A DNA stretch of 53,088 bases from Oxalobacteraceae bacterium (GCA_027490255.1 JAIXYM010000105.1:1-53088), one strand, 5' to 3'. Shown: positions 1 to 9,005, numbered from the stretch's first letter. Notes: generated by a model not told the origin, from the sequence alone. A program made the numbers and translations.

Positions 1-1
1 A

Positions 2-865
2 TTAAAACACCTTGCGGCTATTAACGGCCCACTGCAACGCGGCTTGGCCGCGGGTGAAATTGTGTTTGGACTCATCGATGCAACGCCTGAGCGCACGAAC
101 GGAAAAATACTCGATCAGCATGTTGCAGGACGGCTAGCGTTTGAGCAGGTCAGTTTTACTTATCCTGAAGAGAAGCAGGCTGCGTTATCGAATATTTCGC
201 TCAGCATTGAGCCGGGTGAAACAATTGCGCTGGTCGGTATGTCCGGTGGTGGAAAGAGCACGCTGGTCAATCTCGTCCCGGAGTTTTATCCGGTTTCCGA
301 AGGCCGCATCCTGCTCGATGGCGTGCCTATTTCTGATATTGCGCTGACTAGCCTTCGCGCCCAGATGGCGATGGTCAGTCAGAACGTGGTTTTGTTTGAC
401 GACACGGTGGCAGCCAATATCGCCTATGGGGATGATCATCCTGATCGTGCATGTATACAGGCTGCAGCACAGGCAGCACATCTGAGCGATGTCATTGAGG
501 CCTTACCCGAAGGCCTTGAAACGCAGATAGGTGACAACGGCATGCGCTTGTCAGGCGGTCAGCGGCAGCGATTGGCGATTGCTCGGGCGATCTACAAAAA
601 TGCACCGATATTGATTCTTGATGAAGCTACCTCGGCCTTGGATACCGAATCTGAGCGTGCTGTGCAACTGGCGCTGGATACTTTGATGAAGGGGCGTACC
701 ACGCTAGTGATTGCGCATCGCTTGTCCACGATTGAGCACGCTGATCGGATCGTGGTTTTGCAAGACGGGCGGATTGTGGAAGTCGGCAGCCATACTCAAC
801 TGCTCGGAGCTAGTGGTGTGTATGCGCATCTTTATCATTTGCAGTTTTCCGGGGTCTCTGCTTAG
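2..865 (+). CDS. msbA: Lipid A export ATP-binding/permease protein MsbA (5'-truncated)
   Basis: This is the C-terminal part of an ABC exporter half-transporter. The frame is open from base 2, so the gene starts upstream of the window, and what remains is the end of the membrane domain plus the whole nucleotide-binding domain. The Walker A motif (GMSGGGKST), the LSGGQRQR signature, the Walker B motif ([12 protein letters not shown]) and the switch histidine (IAHRLST) are all readable. MsbA flips lipid A-core across the inner membrane and is an essential, homodimeric protein. The LPS sugar-assembly genes that follow fit this role. The Walker A lysine and the aspartate-glutamate pair are intact, so the ATPase should be active. 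Assignment to MsbA rather than another lipid exporter rests on the junction sequence ([10 protein letters not shown]) and the context. Confidence 0.88.
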   Translation, partial: LKHLAAINGPLQRGLAAGEIVFGLIDATPERTNGKILDQHVAGRLAFEQVSFTYPEEKQAALSNISLSIEPGETIALVGMSGGGKSTLVNLVPEFYPVSEGRILLDGVPISDIALTSLRAQMAMVSQNVVLFDDTVAANIAYGDDHPDRACIQAAAQAAHLSDVIEALPEGLETQIGDNGMRLSGGQRQRLAIARAIYKNAPILILDEATSALDTESERAVQLALDTLMKGRTTLVIAHRLSTIEHADRIVVLQDGRIVEVGSHTQLLGASGVYAHLYHLQFSGVSA

Positions 866-904
866 AGCATCTCGCCAATGAATAAGTGTCTTAAAAAAAA
901 TAAA

Positions 905-1708
905 TTATTTTTGGAAAAATAAATCTATGGACTCGTTTTTTTTGAGGACTTGTTCCATCGTAATCCGGCTCATCGAGGATTTTTCAATTACATAGATATT
1001 TGGAAAAATTTCATACAGCGTACTCAGAAAATTTTTCAAATCTGCGTCTGAATTTTTTAGTAAAAACGGAGCATATTCCATCACCATATTATCAACCCGA
1101 TCTAAAGTCTCTAAGCCACCTTGTATAACGAAGGGTTCATACCCCTCAACATCCATTTTAAGAAAATCAATTCTCTGCCCGGAATGAAAGATTGAGTTGG
1201 CTAAATCATCTAGTTTCCTAACTGAAACTTCCACGGTGCCGGCAGTGCCTTTACTTACAATCGAATGACGTCCGCGATTAGAGCTTTTATAAAGATTCAG
1301 CGTCGCAATTCCGATTTTCGCACCCAGGGCAACGGGAAAGACTTTTATTTTTTCGGTGAGCGAATTGATTGCTATGTTAGCGTTCAGAAGTTTCAAGTTG
1401 TTCGGCTCGGGCTCAACAGAGAGTACCAGGCCAGCAGGCCCTGCTAATTCGCCAAGTAGGCAGGTGTAGTAACCAAGATTCGCTCCAATATCAATAAAAT
1501 TACCACCCGTTTCTCTATATTGTCCGATTAGCCAGTTAGATAAAAAAGGATCGTACTGACCAAATTTGAATATGTGTCTACCGATCACATCCCACTTATA
1601 AGCGTACAGCCGCAGTCCATTCGGCTCAATCTTCATCCTTATTCTTGAAGAGAATGGACTAAGTGCGCAGATCAAATATTTAATGTCCGCCAAAAATTTT
1701 TTTTTCAT
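905..1708 (-). CDS. FkbM family methyltransferase
   Basis: A protein of 267 residues with the class I SAM-dependent methyltransferase fold of the FkbM family. Motif I is readable as FIDIGANLGYYT (about residues 92-103), followed by an acidic residue for the SAM ribose (SVEPEPNN) and the family's characteristic FLKMDVEGYEP segment near residue 184. FkbM-type enzymes O-methylate sugars or polyketides. In an LPS locus the substrate is most likely an O-antigen or core sugar, which is inference. It is convergent with msbA, leaving only 39 bp between the stops. The gene is AT-rich with A/T-ending codons, unlike the housekeeping genes downstream, which suggests acquisition by transfer. There is no signal peptide or membrane segment, so it should act in the cytoplasm. 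Confidence 0.85.
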   Translation of the reverse strand: MKKKFLADIKYLICALSPFSSRIRMKIEPNGLRLYAYKWDVIGRHIFKFGQYDPFLSNWLIGQYRETGGNFIDIGANLGYYTCLLGELAGPAGLVLSVEPEPNNLKLLNANIAINSLTEKIKVFPVALGAKIGIATLNLYKSSNRGRHSIVSKGTAGTVEVSVRKLDDLANSIFHSGQRIDFLKMDVEGYEPFVIQGGLETLDRVDNMVMEYAPFLLKNSDADLKNFLSTLYEIFPNIYVIEKSSMSRITMEQVLKKNESIDLFFQK

Positions 1709-2142
1709 AAGAATAGAATATCATTAAAGTAAAAATATAAACTGATTACAAATTATTATTTCTATATTTGTAAAATTAAGTTTATGTGCAAATGAATAAA
1801 ATATTTTTTGTCGCTTTAGTTTACTCGTGGCTATGTAAATTGTCGTTTTTTGTGAAATGTTGAGTAAGGATTTTGATTTTTGCTTCCTTGGCTGCCTTGC
1901 TTGACCGCTTGAAATTCAAATCTACAATGCACTCATTCGCTCATTAGGCCATCGCGCTCGTTATCAAGTTAATGCCATTATTGCATTGCACATCGCATGT
2001 AATTGCCGTATTCCGGTAATATGAATCACCGCTATGCAAGGCTGAGTACCCTAACCAAAAAACATCCGGGTACTTCAATCAAAATATAGCGACAATAAAA
2101 TAAAGTAAACTGAAATAGAGTACATATTTCCGGTGGCAGGCA
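1709..2142. other. AT-rich intergenic region between divergent methyltransferase genes
   Basis: This 434-bp stretch separates two divergently transcribed surface-sugar genes and must hold both promoters. It is very AT-rich, and I see no convincing ORF. The only distinct structure is a perfect 7-bp inverted repeat, AGTACCC at 2045-2051 and GGGTACT at 2068-2074 with 16 nt between. It lies about 70 bp before the plus-strand start and could be an operator or a small hairpin. No consensus sigma-70 promoter stands out clearly enough to call. Confidence 0.5.
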
Positions 2143-2889
2143 ATGATCACTACTCAATATACAGACACAAACGTTACCCATAAGAATGTAATTCAGTTTG
2201 TAAAGGAGCAAAAAAATCTTGATCCTGGATTCAAAGTTATTGATTTAGGCGGAGGTCTGGATGGATGGACTAAAGAAATCGTTGATTTTATTGCAGATAT
2301 CGGAGTGACTGATACCGATAGCACTAAACGTGTTGACCTATGTAATCCTGCTGATTTCAATAAATTATTGGCTTACGTGGAGCAACATGGAAAGTTCGAC
2401 TATGCCATTTGTACTCATACGCTTGAGGACGTCTACGACCCGTTTTTAGCGTTAAAAAATCTACCCAAGATTGCAAAGAGAGGAATTATCACTATGCCAA
2501 GCATAGTGGCTGAGCTGAGTCCGGTACAGAGTCTTGCGTGGCGAGGATATCTTCATCATCGATGGATTTACGATTTCCAAGAAGGAAAAATCCTAATTAT
2601 TCCAAAAATTACTTTATTTGAAAGTCTGGTCAAGGTTAAGTTAACCAAAACGAAAAATTCTGAGGTGCGATTTGATTGGTTCGATGATATCCCGTACGAA
2701 GTATTTATGAATAATTACTCGGGACCTGATACGCAGACTGTCATTAAAGAATTTTCTTCGTTGATTGACCAAATTAATCAACGTTGTCCCAGGAGATTTC
2801 AGATAATAAAGGTTCATAGTCGACCAAGGCGTCTAGCGTTACGACTAGTCAGATTTTGTAAGAGGCTGATGGCTGCCGATCTTCCTTGA
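2143..2889 (+). CDS. Class I SAM-dependent methyltransferase-like protein
   Basis: A protein of 248 residues. The N-terminal half has a SAM-binding motif I (VIDLGGGLDGW, about residues 33-43) and a later segment, DYAICTHTLEDVYDPFLAL, that matches the motif IV/post-motif region of methyltransferase type 11 proteins, where the family often has LEHV. The C-terminal half is not recognisable and ends in a basic, arginine-rich tail. Related proteins occur in O-antigen and capsule loci, where they methylate sugars, but I cannot name the substrate. It is the only plus-strand gene in this cluster, is AT-rich, and overlaps nothing. The next gene is convergent, with about 110 bp between stops. That gap could be read through if the poly-G tract at 3016-3024 changes length. 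Confidence 0.7.
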   Translation: MITTQYTDTNVTHKNVIQFVKEQKNLDPGFKVIDLGGGLDGWTKEIVDFIADIGVTDTDSTKRVDLCNPADFNKLLAYVEQHGKFDYAICTHTLEDVYDPFLALKNLPKIAKRGIITMPSIVAELSPVQSLAWRGYLHHRWIYDFQEGKILIIPKITLFESLVKVKLTKTKNSEVRFDWFDDIPYEVFMNNYSGPDTQTVIKEFSSLIDQINQRCPRRFQIIKVHSRPRRLALRLVRFCKRLMAADLP

Positions 2890-3002
2890 TGTTTTATGCA
2901 TAATTATTTTCGGCCGTGTTTGCGGAAAAGGATTGACATAAATTCTGTGGTGCGGTCCCAAAAAATGGTGAACTTTGCATCGATTCACCTGAATACTCAG
3001 TT

Positions 3003-3869
3003 TTACTTCATTGACGGGGGGGGGTAGCGGCGACACAGAGCAAATATACGCCCAGCTAAACGAACTAGATATTTAGGCTGAGGTACTAGTAGTCGCGGCA
3101 GCAGTGTAAACATGGCCAGTGCCAGTGTTCTCCAGCGTAATGATGTAGCACTGGAGGCGCTTACATGTTTATGTTCGAAGATCAGCTTGGATTGAGCATG
3201 GTAAAAACCTCGAATAAATTCCGAATTTAAGGGGTTGTTGCCTTTAACGGACCCGCGAGAGAAATGCGATACTCTGACATCCGGCACCAAAATGATTTGT
3301 TTTTTGTGATTAAAGACTCGTTGGCACAAATCCTCGTCTTCATAATAAAGAAAAAAATCTTCGTCAAAAAAACCTATCTCCCGCATCAATTCCATGTTGA
3401 GAAGCAGTGCAGCACCGCAGGCGAAACCAACGCAGCAAGGTCCTTCGGCTTGAGGGCCTTTTGAGACCCAATGGGTATGAGGCCAGCGATAGCTGACTTC
3501 TACCGACTCATTTCTGCGTATCAGATGAGGTGCGATGATTGCTGCATCAGGAAAAGCCTTCGCTGCGTAAAGCAATTTTTCTATTTCGCCTTCGGTAGTG
3601 ACGCAATCTGGATTTAGAAGTAAGGAGTAAGCAGTTTTGATCTGATTTAATGCCTGGTTATTTGCCGCACCGAAGCCCTTGTTGTTTTTGTTAATTATAA
3701 CTTTGGCGTTTTTTATTTCAGAGAAAATGCGTTCGCAAGTATTATCATCGCTCGCATTGTCGACAATGACGACTGCAGGCATATCATTCAAAAATCTAAT
3801 TTTCGAAATGCAATGAGCGCTGTTGAAAGTTACGACAACGACTGTACAGTCATTTTTGGATATTCTCAT
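3003..3869 (-). CDS. Glycosyltransferase family 2, rhamnosyltransferase-like
   Basis: A GT2 (GT-A fold) enzyme of 288 residues resembling WbbL-type rhamnosyltransferases. It opens with VVVVTFNSAHCI and VIVDNASDDNT, the nucleotide-sugar binding strands, then NKGFGAANNQ and LLLNPDCV, where the family's DXD-like site sits. The acceptor-side block with FDEDFFLYYEDEDLCQR carries the conserved ED dipeptide expected of the catalytic base. It should add a deoxysugar to the O-antigen or core on the cytoplasmic face. The last codons run through a nine-base G tract (C tract on the coding strand, 3016-3024) giving PPP just before the stop. A one-base change there would replace the last residues with a long alternative tail (see findings). 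AT-rich. Confidence 0.86.
   Translation of the reverse strand: MRISKNDCTVVVVTFNSAHCISKIRFLNDMPAVVIVDNASDDNTCERIFSEIKNAKVIINKNNKGFGAANNQALNQIKTAYSLLLNPDCVTTEGEIEKLLYAAKAFPDAAIIAPHLIRRNESVEVSYRWPHTHWVSKGPQAEGPCCVGFACGAALLLNMELMREIGFFDEDFFLYYEDEDLCQRVFNHKKQIILVPDVRVSHFSRGSVKGNNPLNSEFIRGFYHAQSKLIFEHKHVSASSATSLRWRTLALAMFTLLPRLLVPQPKYLVRLAGRIFALCRRYPPPSMK
3016..3024. repeat. Homopolymeric G9 tract at the end of a glycosyltransferase gene
   Basis: Nine consecutive G on the plus strand, read as C9 in the coding strand of the GT2 gene, seven codons or fewer from its stop. Tracts of this length are prone to slipped-strand mispairing. One shifted frame stays open to 2845, adding about 57 residues. The other stops almost at once. 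Confidence 0.85.
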
Positions 3870-4017
3870 CTAAACTTTCAACACTTGTCGAGTTGATTAA
3901 AAAATATTTTATAAGAATATTTCTTGTTGGGTCTGACCTTTGGCAGATCGCACCGATATAAAAAACACTACGCCACGAACTGGTAGTAAAAACTTTATGA
4001 ACCCTGCCTTCACGGCA

Positions 4018-4100
4018 CTGACTTGTAAGTCAGAATGCACTTTGTGAGATAGGACGCAGCGCATGCAGAATGATGAGATAGACTGCAGATCATAGTCTAT
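4018..4100. repeat. Two inverted repeats in the gap before the second FkbM gene
   Basis: A 16-bp near-perfect palindrome, CTGACTT-GT-AAGTCAG, lies at 4018-4033. A second perfect 7-bp inverted repeat follows, ATAGACT at 4078-4084 and AGTCTAT at 4094-4100. Both lie in the 258-bp gap between the GT2 start and the FkbM stop. Neither is followed by a clear T tract on the minus strand, so I call them hairpins or protein-binding sites rather than terminators. The first resembles a tRNA-Thr anticodon arm, but no other tRNA parts surround it. Confidence 0.5.
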
Positions 4101-4127
4101 TCATTGAACAGATCCAGATCTCATATT

Positions 4128-4880
4128 TTATTGCGATATTAAATATTTCGGTAATTTACGACTCTTTAGAGAGACTTCGTATGCTTCTCTACTAATAAAT
4201 AGAATATCAATTTGAATTAACAACCCGGAGTCGATATGCTGCTCAAAGATCTTCAGTGGTAGGAAGTCGATTTCTTTCATAAAATTTAAATACGTCTCTA
4301 GTTTTGGCGCGCCGATGTTGTATTGAACAACTGGACACTCCATAAGAATAACATTGCATGAATTCAATGCATTTTTTGCACCTCTTAAAATATCTAATTC
4401 TGCTCCCTGTACATCTAATTTAATAAAATTAGGCGGAGACAATCCCTTTTCGGAAACTAATGTATCAACAGTTTTCGCCATAACAACATCATAAGCTCCG
4501 CTGTAGTGATCTGTATTTTCCAGATATATGGAGTCCCCTGTTCCGCCTTTTCTATAAAACTTTAATTGTTTGTTTTCAGAAGCAAGAACTTGTATAAAAA
4601 AATCACAACATATTTTCTCTAATTTTTTTCTATGAATTTCGTTAGCCTCAAATAAAACAAACTTTTTATTCTTCAATATTTTTTGATGCCACTTCGTCCA
4701 CCTGCCTTTGTGTGCGCCTATGTCGTAGATGACGTTCAAGTCAACGCCGTTTTTTACCAAATCCCGAATACATTTTTCATATTCTCTAGTGTCAAGATGC
4801 GCTTTTAAGGTCCGGGCAATCAGCGGAAAAACTGCAAGAAAAGGGTCTAGAAATATTTTTAAAACTATATTTTTTCTCAT
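4128..4880 (-). CDS. FkbM family methyltransferase (second copy)
   Basis: About 250 residues from the ATG at 4880. A TTG six codons upstream at 4898 would overlap the preceding glycosyltransferase gene. Motif I reads VIYDIGAHKGRWT, followed by FVLFEANEI and the FkbM hallmark FIKLDVQGAELDILRGA, in which the DVQGAE block matches the family's DVEGxE. It is a different FkbM subgroup from the gene at 905-1708 and not a recent duplicate. The first residues are hydrophobic (IVLKIFLDPFLAVFPLIA), which suggests membrane association near the LPS assembly site. It is probably co-transcribed with the GT4 and O-antigen ligase genes upstream on the same strand. The substrate is presumably a sugar hydroxyl and is unknown. 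Confidence 0.82.
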   Translation of the reverse strand: MRKNIVLKIFLDPFLAVFPLIARTLKAHLDTREYEKCIRDLVKNGVDLNVIYDIGAHKGRWTKWHQKILKNKKFVLFEANEIHRKKLEKICCDFFIQVLASENKQLKFYRKGGTGDSIYLENTDHYSGAYDVVMAKTVDTLVSEKGLSPPNFIKLDVQGAELDILRGAKNALNSCNVILMECPVVQYNIGAPKLETYLNFMKEIDFLPLKIFEQHIDSGLLIQIDILFISREAYEVSLKSRKLPKYLISQ

Positions 4881-4888
4881 ACTTAAAA

Positions 4889-5872
4889 TTAATTCCAAGG
4901 CAAAAATTTTTGAAAGGGCGCTAATTTTGGGGGGGCGAGACTTAATTTTTTACCATCCAAGATTTGCTCGTACTTATTTACATAGCTTTCCGCCATTCTT
5001 GCGGCATTAAAATTTTCTCTCGCATAAATATGGCAGTCTCGTGAGTTGAATTTCATAAATCCGATGGCATTTGCTAAATCTGCCTTGGAGGACGACAAGT
5101 GCCCATACTCCGGAGTCACTAGCTCTGGTAATGATCCATAGGGCGTGGCAAATACCGGGCATCCAAAATACAAACTTTCAATGACTGCTAGGCCAAACGG
5201 CTCATGCCACCTGACTGGAAATATAAGCCCATTTGATCCATTCATCAGGGAGCTTTTTTGCTGCCCTCCCACCATCCCGTAAAATTCAACGTTTCTAGAC
5301 CAAGTGAATCGAAAACCTCTCTTAATGTTCAAACGGTTGCCGCCCAAAACTGCCAACCGAACTTGGGCTGCTAAAGCGACATCGATCGCGCCAGTAACAT
5401 TTTTTACCCGCCAAGCGGCTTTGCCAAGAAAGTGGTGATAACGTCGTGGCTGTTCAAAATTTACTGGCCCGTATGATTCCCACTTTAGCCCGTTATACAC
5501 ATACTGATTTGACTGGTGTCTCAGAGCATGGTCTCTGGAAATAAAAATAGAATTGAATGGAAGGTCGGTTCCTGGAGCGGTATTTCCATGCTCTGTGAAT
5601 GCGTATGGTTTAGAGAAATCTTCATCTAGGTTGAAATTTGGATTAAAATGAAAGTGAACAATATCAGTGTCGCTGGGTATCTGTCTCCTGATATCAATTT
5701 CTTTATCAAAAGGTATAACTCTTGCAAAATCACATTTTGATCCTGGCGCCACAAGAAAAGTAACGTCATGACCTAACTGGACAAGCTCATAGCCAAGATC
5801 CCATATCACCCGTTCTGTCCCGCCGTAAGTAAAAACCGGAATTAATGTGTTACTTGTTAATAAAATTTTCAA
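4889..5872 (-). CDS. Glycosyltransferase family 4 (GT-B fold)
   Basis: A retaining GT-B glycosyltransferase of 327 residues. The N-terminal domain starts with TYGGTERVIWDLGYEL, a glycine-rich acceptor loop typical of GT4. The C-terminal domain has the donor-binding segment WHEPFGLAVIESLYFGCPVFAT, with the E-x7-E arrangement (EPFGLAVIE) that contacts the nucleotide sugar. It is somewhat shorter than the usual 350-380 residues. Its start overlaps the stop of the upstream O-antigen ligase gene by 4 bp, so the two are translationally coupled. A run of seven G (4929-4935) lies near the 3' end but does not disturb the frame. Likely role: adding a sugar to the LPS core or O-unit, with donor and acceptor not predictable. 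Confidence 0.85.
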   Translation of the reverse strand: MKILLTSNTLIPVFTYGGTERVIWDLGYELVQLGHDVTFLVAPGSKCDFARVIPFDKEIDIRRQIPSDTDIVHFHFNPNFNLDEDFSKPYAFTEHGNTAPGTDLPFNSIFISRDHALRHQSNQYVYNGLKWESYGPVNFEQPRRYHHFLGKAAWRVKNVTGAIDVALAAQVRLAVLGGNRLNIKRGFRFTWSRNVEFYGMVGGQQKSSLMNGSNGLIFPVRWHEPFGLAVIESLYFGCPVFATPYGSLPELVTPEYGHLSSSKADLANAIGFMKFNSRDCHIYARENFNAARMAESYVNKYEQILDGKKLSLAPPKLAPFQKFLPWN

Positions 5873-7104
5873 GAATGTCTCCTTTTATTTTTTTGAGTAA
5901 GGAGCGCAGGAAAAAGTAAGATGAAGAACTGTGATTCCGTGACCAAAAAAAGCGGCGCATGAGTTATCGAGTCCGCGATCAGTGTGGCGACCAGCCCGAC
6001 GCTGCAAATCTGTAGAGGACGTATTAGATTAGTTGCTGATTTTATTGCAGCTGCAATAAATACTAAATAGGCTATAAGGCCTACTGCTCCTAGTTGGACC
6101 ATAAAAGCAAGAAACTGGTTATGCGGATGGAATTTACCTGCCTCGCACCACTCGGCTGAATCAGCGACCCTACAGAATTCATTCGCGTATGACCCGGTGC
6201 CAGACCCGAAAAATGGCTTTTCCATATAAAGCTGTATTGATTTTTTGAAGAATTCAACTCGCATTCCTATGGACGTTAATTCTTTCTTTTCTTGAGCTTT
6301 GAATTCAGTTACCGCGCTTGATACCCGGTTGTTGAAGTTGGTGGAGAGCTGCAGAGTAAAGACTGCCACAAAAACAATTAATATTATTCCTGTAATTTTT
6401 TTCTTTATCGTCGACAAGAAAAAAATAAATACTATTGCATTAAATGCCAACGAAACAAAGCCTGTCCGACCTGCAACAAAAAACAAAATATCAACCACTG
6501 CCAATGCGGCTAGAGAAAAAAGAACAATTTTAGATTTTAAGTCGCTGGCAAACTGAGCTTTAACTGCAAGGAAAAGAGCAAAGAATGACATCATCAAATT
6601 TTGAGCGATATAATCTTTGAATACATGATGGCTACTGCCTTGGCCATTCGCTGTTCCAAGCACGAAAGGTAATGGCCAAACAACACTAGCCAAAGAAAGA
6701 AAAAGAACCAATACCATGGAGGCGCTGAATGCCATCAGTGCGCGTTGCTGCCACTTCTCATCTTGCAGCAAACTGATTGCAGGAAGAATGAACAGCAGTT
6801 TGCTGTATTTTTTTAGCTGAAACAGGATATCGCTCTGGCTACCGCTGGAGTAGGTGGCGCCAAGGCAAATAACCAAAAAAAGCATGCCAACTGCATAGGC
6901 AAACCAATGTCCGTGCAGTTGAATCAGCCTAGCTTTATATCCGCCAGCGGCGAGCCAAGCGATCAGTGTCAGCCCCATAAAAACATTCGTGGCGGCCGTG
7001 CTTATGGGTAAAACAAAAAGACTAATGACCAGAAAGATTCTGGCCAGCATATCCAATTGCCTTATAGGCGCATCGAAGTATTCACTCACAAAATTTGGTT
7101 TCAT
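5869..7104 (-). CDS. O-antigen ligase / polymerase family membrane protein
   Basis: An integral membrane protein of 411 residues with about ten to twelve hydrophobic segments. The Wzy_C-type core includes the conserved arginine in VAGRTGFVSL and a large periplasmic loop with GSGTGSYANEF and HPHNQFLAF, whose histidine is typical of WaaL-type ligases. WaaL moves the completed O-antigen from undecaprenyl diphosphate to lipid A-core on the periplasmic face. Some homologues polymerise O-units (Wzy) instead, and sequence alone cannot separate the two. The presence of core glycosyltransferases next door favours the ligase. It lies 5 bp downstream of a WaaE-like gene and overlaps the GT4 gene by 4 bp, so it sits in a single LPS operon. 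Confidence 0.83.
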   Translation of the reverse strand: MKPNFVSEYFDAPIRQLDMLARIFLVISLFVLPISTAATNVFMGLTLIAWLAAGGYKARLIQLHGHWFAYAVGMLFLVICLGATYSSGSQSDILFQLKKYSKLLFILPAISLLQDEKWQQRALMAFSASMVLVLFLSLASVVWPLPFVLGTANGQGSSHHVFKDYIAQNLMMSFFALFLAVKAQFASDLKSKIVLFSLAALAVVDILFFVAGRTGFVSLAFNAIVFIFFLSTIKKKITGIILIVFVAVFTLQLSTNFNNRVSSAVTEFKAQEKKELTSIGMRVEFFKKSIQLYMEKPFFGSGTGSYANEFCRVADSAEWCEAGKFHPHNQFLAFMVQLGAVGLIAYLVFIAAAIKSATNLIRPLQICSVGLVATLIADSITHAPLFLVTESQFFILLFPALLTQKNKRRHS

Positions 7105-7109
7105 ATTTC

Positions 7110-7892
7110 TTAACGACGGGCTTTAGCCTCTACATGTATATTTTTATCGTAGGCAAGTGCGGCATAGCGGAAGAAGCATTCTAGCGAGACCAGGAAGCAG
7201 AACAAAAATCCTTCAGAACCACATAGAAAGCCACGACGAAAGATGTAGAGGCGAATAAAAATTGCCAGGCCGGAGCCCATGCCCCGAAATACCCCGCCGC
7301 GTTTACCTGCCTGTGCTCGCTTCAGCGCACCCAGCTGGGTGTACTGGGCGAGTTTATTAAGGCTTTCGTAAATTGACTCTCTTGAATAGTGCATCAGCCG
7401 TGCGCGGAAAGTCCTTACGGGCAGGTTGGGATCCAACATTTCTGCGTGTTCATGGACCAGGCCGGCATATTCGCGAATGGAACTTCTTTTGAACATGCGC
7501 TGTATGCCGCCCGTCGTCTTCATGCGCGTTAGCGGCTTACCAAATGCGACCTGATTCCAAAGCACTTCCCATATTTCATTACTACCTGAGGCGACCACTG
7601 CTTCGATTTCTGCCTGAAGTGCAGGTGTAATTTCTTCATCCGCATCAAGAAAAAATATATACTCTCCGCGCACATGCTCCAGTAGGCGATTACGTTGAGC
7701 GCCGAAACCTTTCCAGTCCGGATATTCATGGACTTCAGCGCCCAGAGCCAGAGCTAGCTCTTGGGTGCCATCGGTGCTGCCGCTGTCCACTACGATGATC
7801 TGATCCGCAAACTTCGCACTGCGAATACAATTTTCTATGCGTCTGGATTCGTTCAACGTCAAAATCCCGATACTCAGCTTTATATTCCCCAT
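7110..7892 (-). CDS. waaE: Glycosyltransferase family 2, WaaE/KdtX-like LPS core glucosyltransferase
   Basis: A protein of 260 residues. The N-terminus has the GT2 pattern LSIGILTLNESRRIENC and IIVVDSGSTDGT, followed by the DADEEI metal-binding site (YIFFLDADEEI, about residue 83). The mid-region RMFKRSSIREYAGLVHE is typical of the WaaE/KdtX group, which adds a beta-1,4-linked glucose to heptose I of the inner core. The C-terminal third contains hydrophobic segments with aromatic residues that suggest membrane contact. It lies between a GT4 gene (24 bp upstream) and the O-antigen ligase (5 bp downstream). Base composition is closer to the housekeeping genes than in the FkbM genes, so this may be the conserved end of the LPS locus. 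The gene symbol rests on family resemblance. Confidence 0.8.
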   Translation of the reverse strand: MGNIKLSIGILTLNESRRIENCIRSAKFADQIIVVDSGSTDGTQELALALGAEVHEYPDWKGFGAQRNRLLEHVRGEYIFFLDADEEITPALQAEIEAVVASGSNEIWEVLWNQVAFGKPLTRMKTTGGIQRMFKRSSIREYAGLVHEHAEMLDPNLPVRTFRARLMHYSRESIYESLNKLAQYTQLGALKRAQAGKRGGVFRGMGSGLAIFIRLYIFRRGFLCGSEGFLFCFLVSLECFFRYAALAYDKNIHVEAKARR

Positions 7893-7916
7893 ACTGGTTT
7901 TCGCTTTCCCGTACTT

Positions 7917-9005
7917 TTATTGAGCTGCGGTGATATTGCTGTGAACCAGCGTATAAACAGCGCTGATTCCCCGGGCTTCGCTGTCGACAGAGAAGCCGGC
8001 CTCAACCCGGGCCCGTCCTGATTTTCCCATACTGGCCAGCAATATCGGATCAGGCATAACTTTTCGGAGTGCCAAAGTCAGAGCGTCAGTATTATCGGCA
8101 GGCACAACGTGTCCTGTGACGTTGTCATCAACGATCATCTTGAAAGCGCCGGTGTCACTGGCGACAACTGCGCAGCCGCAGGCCATGCCCTCAAGGGGGG
8201 TGAGGCCGAAGGGCTCGTAGCGCGGGCAGGCGACAGTAATTAGCACATTTTGGTACCAACCGGCGACTTCATTCGGGCCAATGACGCCGAGGAAGATAAT
8301 CCGGTCGGACAGACCATTGCTTGCAATTTTTGCTACCAATTGCTTTTGGAAATCCTGATATTGGGGGGTACACAAGCCAGCAATCACGGCCGTGTAATCA
8401 GGGAATTCCGGCAAAAGCCGAATCATCGCCTCAACAAAAATATCTATGCCCTTGTCAGGTCGTACCCGACCAAAGGTGCCGATCCCGTACTCGCCCGGCA
8501 GTGCGGTGCGACGCCAAGCCGTCAATTTATCTGCCGGAGGCGAAAAGCGATCAAGGCTGATCCCATGAGGTACCACGCTGGTGGTGTTTGGCACAAAGCT
8601 TGCGGCCTCTGGCGTGGTCGCAATCACGCCATCCATTTTGCTGATCAGCCAACGCGGAAACCAGGAATGTCGGTGCTTGGCCGCGGAAGTGAAAACGATC
8701 TTGATCGGAAACCGCAACGCATCTCGCATAAAAATCGTCAGCATCATCTCCGGGTCGCGGCGCACATGCCAGGTGCGCGGCCGTCCATCCGGCAAGCGCT
8801 TGCGGCTGATCCAGATGGCTTGCCATACGCTGAGATAAAAAAAACGATCCGGATATTGAGCCTTTGCAAGTTGTGCGCCGGGTAGGTCCGTGCCGACAAA
8901 ACCGATGCTCAGCGTTTTTGTCTGAACAGGGAGCAAGGCATTGATCGTGCCTGAAACGCCAGAATAGCGTTTCTTCATGTTGGTGATGATTACTTCTGGA
9001 TTCAT
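7917..9005 (-). CDS. Glycosyltransferase family 4, LpcC-like LPS core mannosyltransferase
   Basis: A GT-B enzyme of 362 residues. The segment TWHVRRDPEMMLTIFMRD, followed by KIVFTSAAKHRHSWFPR, is characteristic of the LpcC group first described as an LPS core mannosyltransferase in Rhizobium. The C-terminal donor domain carries GRVRPDKGIDIFVEA, RYEPFGLTPLEGMACG (E-x7-E motif) and VASDTGA. It should act in the cytoplasm on the growing core oligosaccharide. It is the first gene of the LPS run on this strand. The upstream rng gene is 77 bp away and on the same strand, so transcription could continue from the housekeeping operon. The specific sugar is inferred from the family only. Confidence 0.84.
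   Translation of the reverse strand: MNPEVIITNMKKRYSGVSGTINALLPVQTKTLSIGFVGTDLPGAQLAKAQYPDRFFYLSVWQAIWISRKRLPDGRPRTWHVRRDPEMMLTIFMRDALRFPIKIVFTSAAKHRHSWFPRWLISKMDGVIATTPEAASFVPNTTSVVPHGISLDRFSPPADKLTAWRRTALPGEYGIGTFGRVRPDKGIDIFVEAMIRLLPEFPDYTAVIAGLCTPQYQDFQKQLVAKIASNGLSDRIIFLGVIGPNEVAGWYQNVLITVACPRYEPFGLTPLEGMACGCAVVASDTGAFKMIVDDNVTGHVVPADNTDALTLALRKVMPDPILLASMGKSGRARVEAGFSVDSEARGISAVYTLVHSNITAAQ

Noticed and set aside
4018..4033. Palindrome resembling a tRNA-Thr anticodon arm with TGT anticodon
   Set aside because: No acceptor, D or T arm can be found around it. It is better explained as a chance palindrome or protein-binding site.
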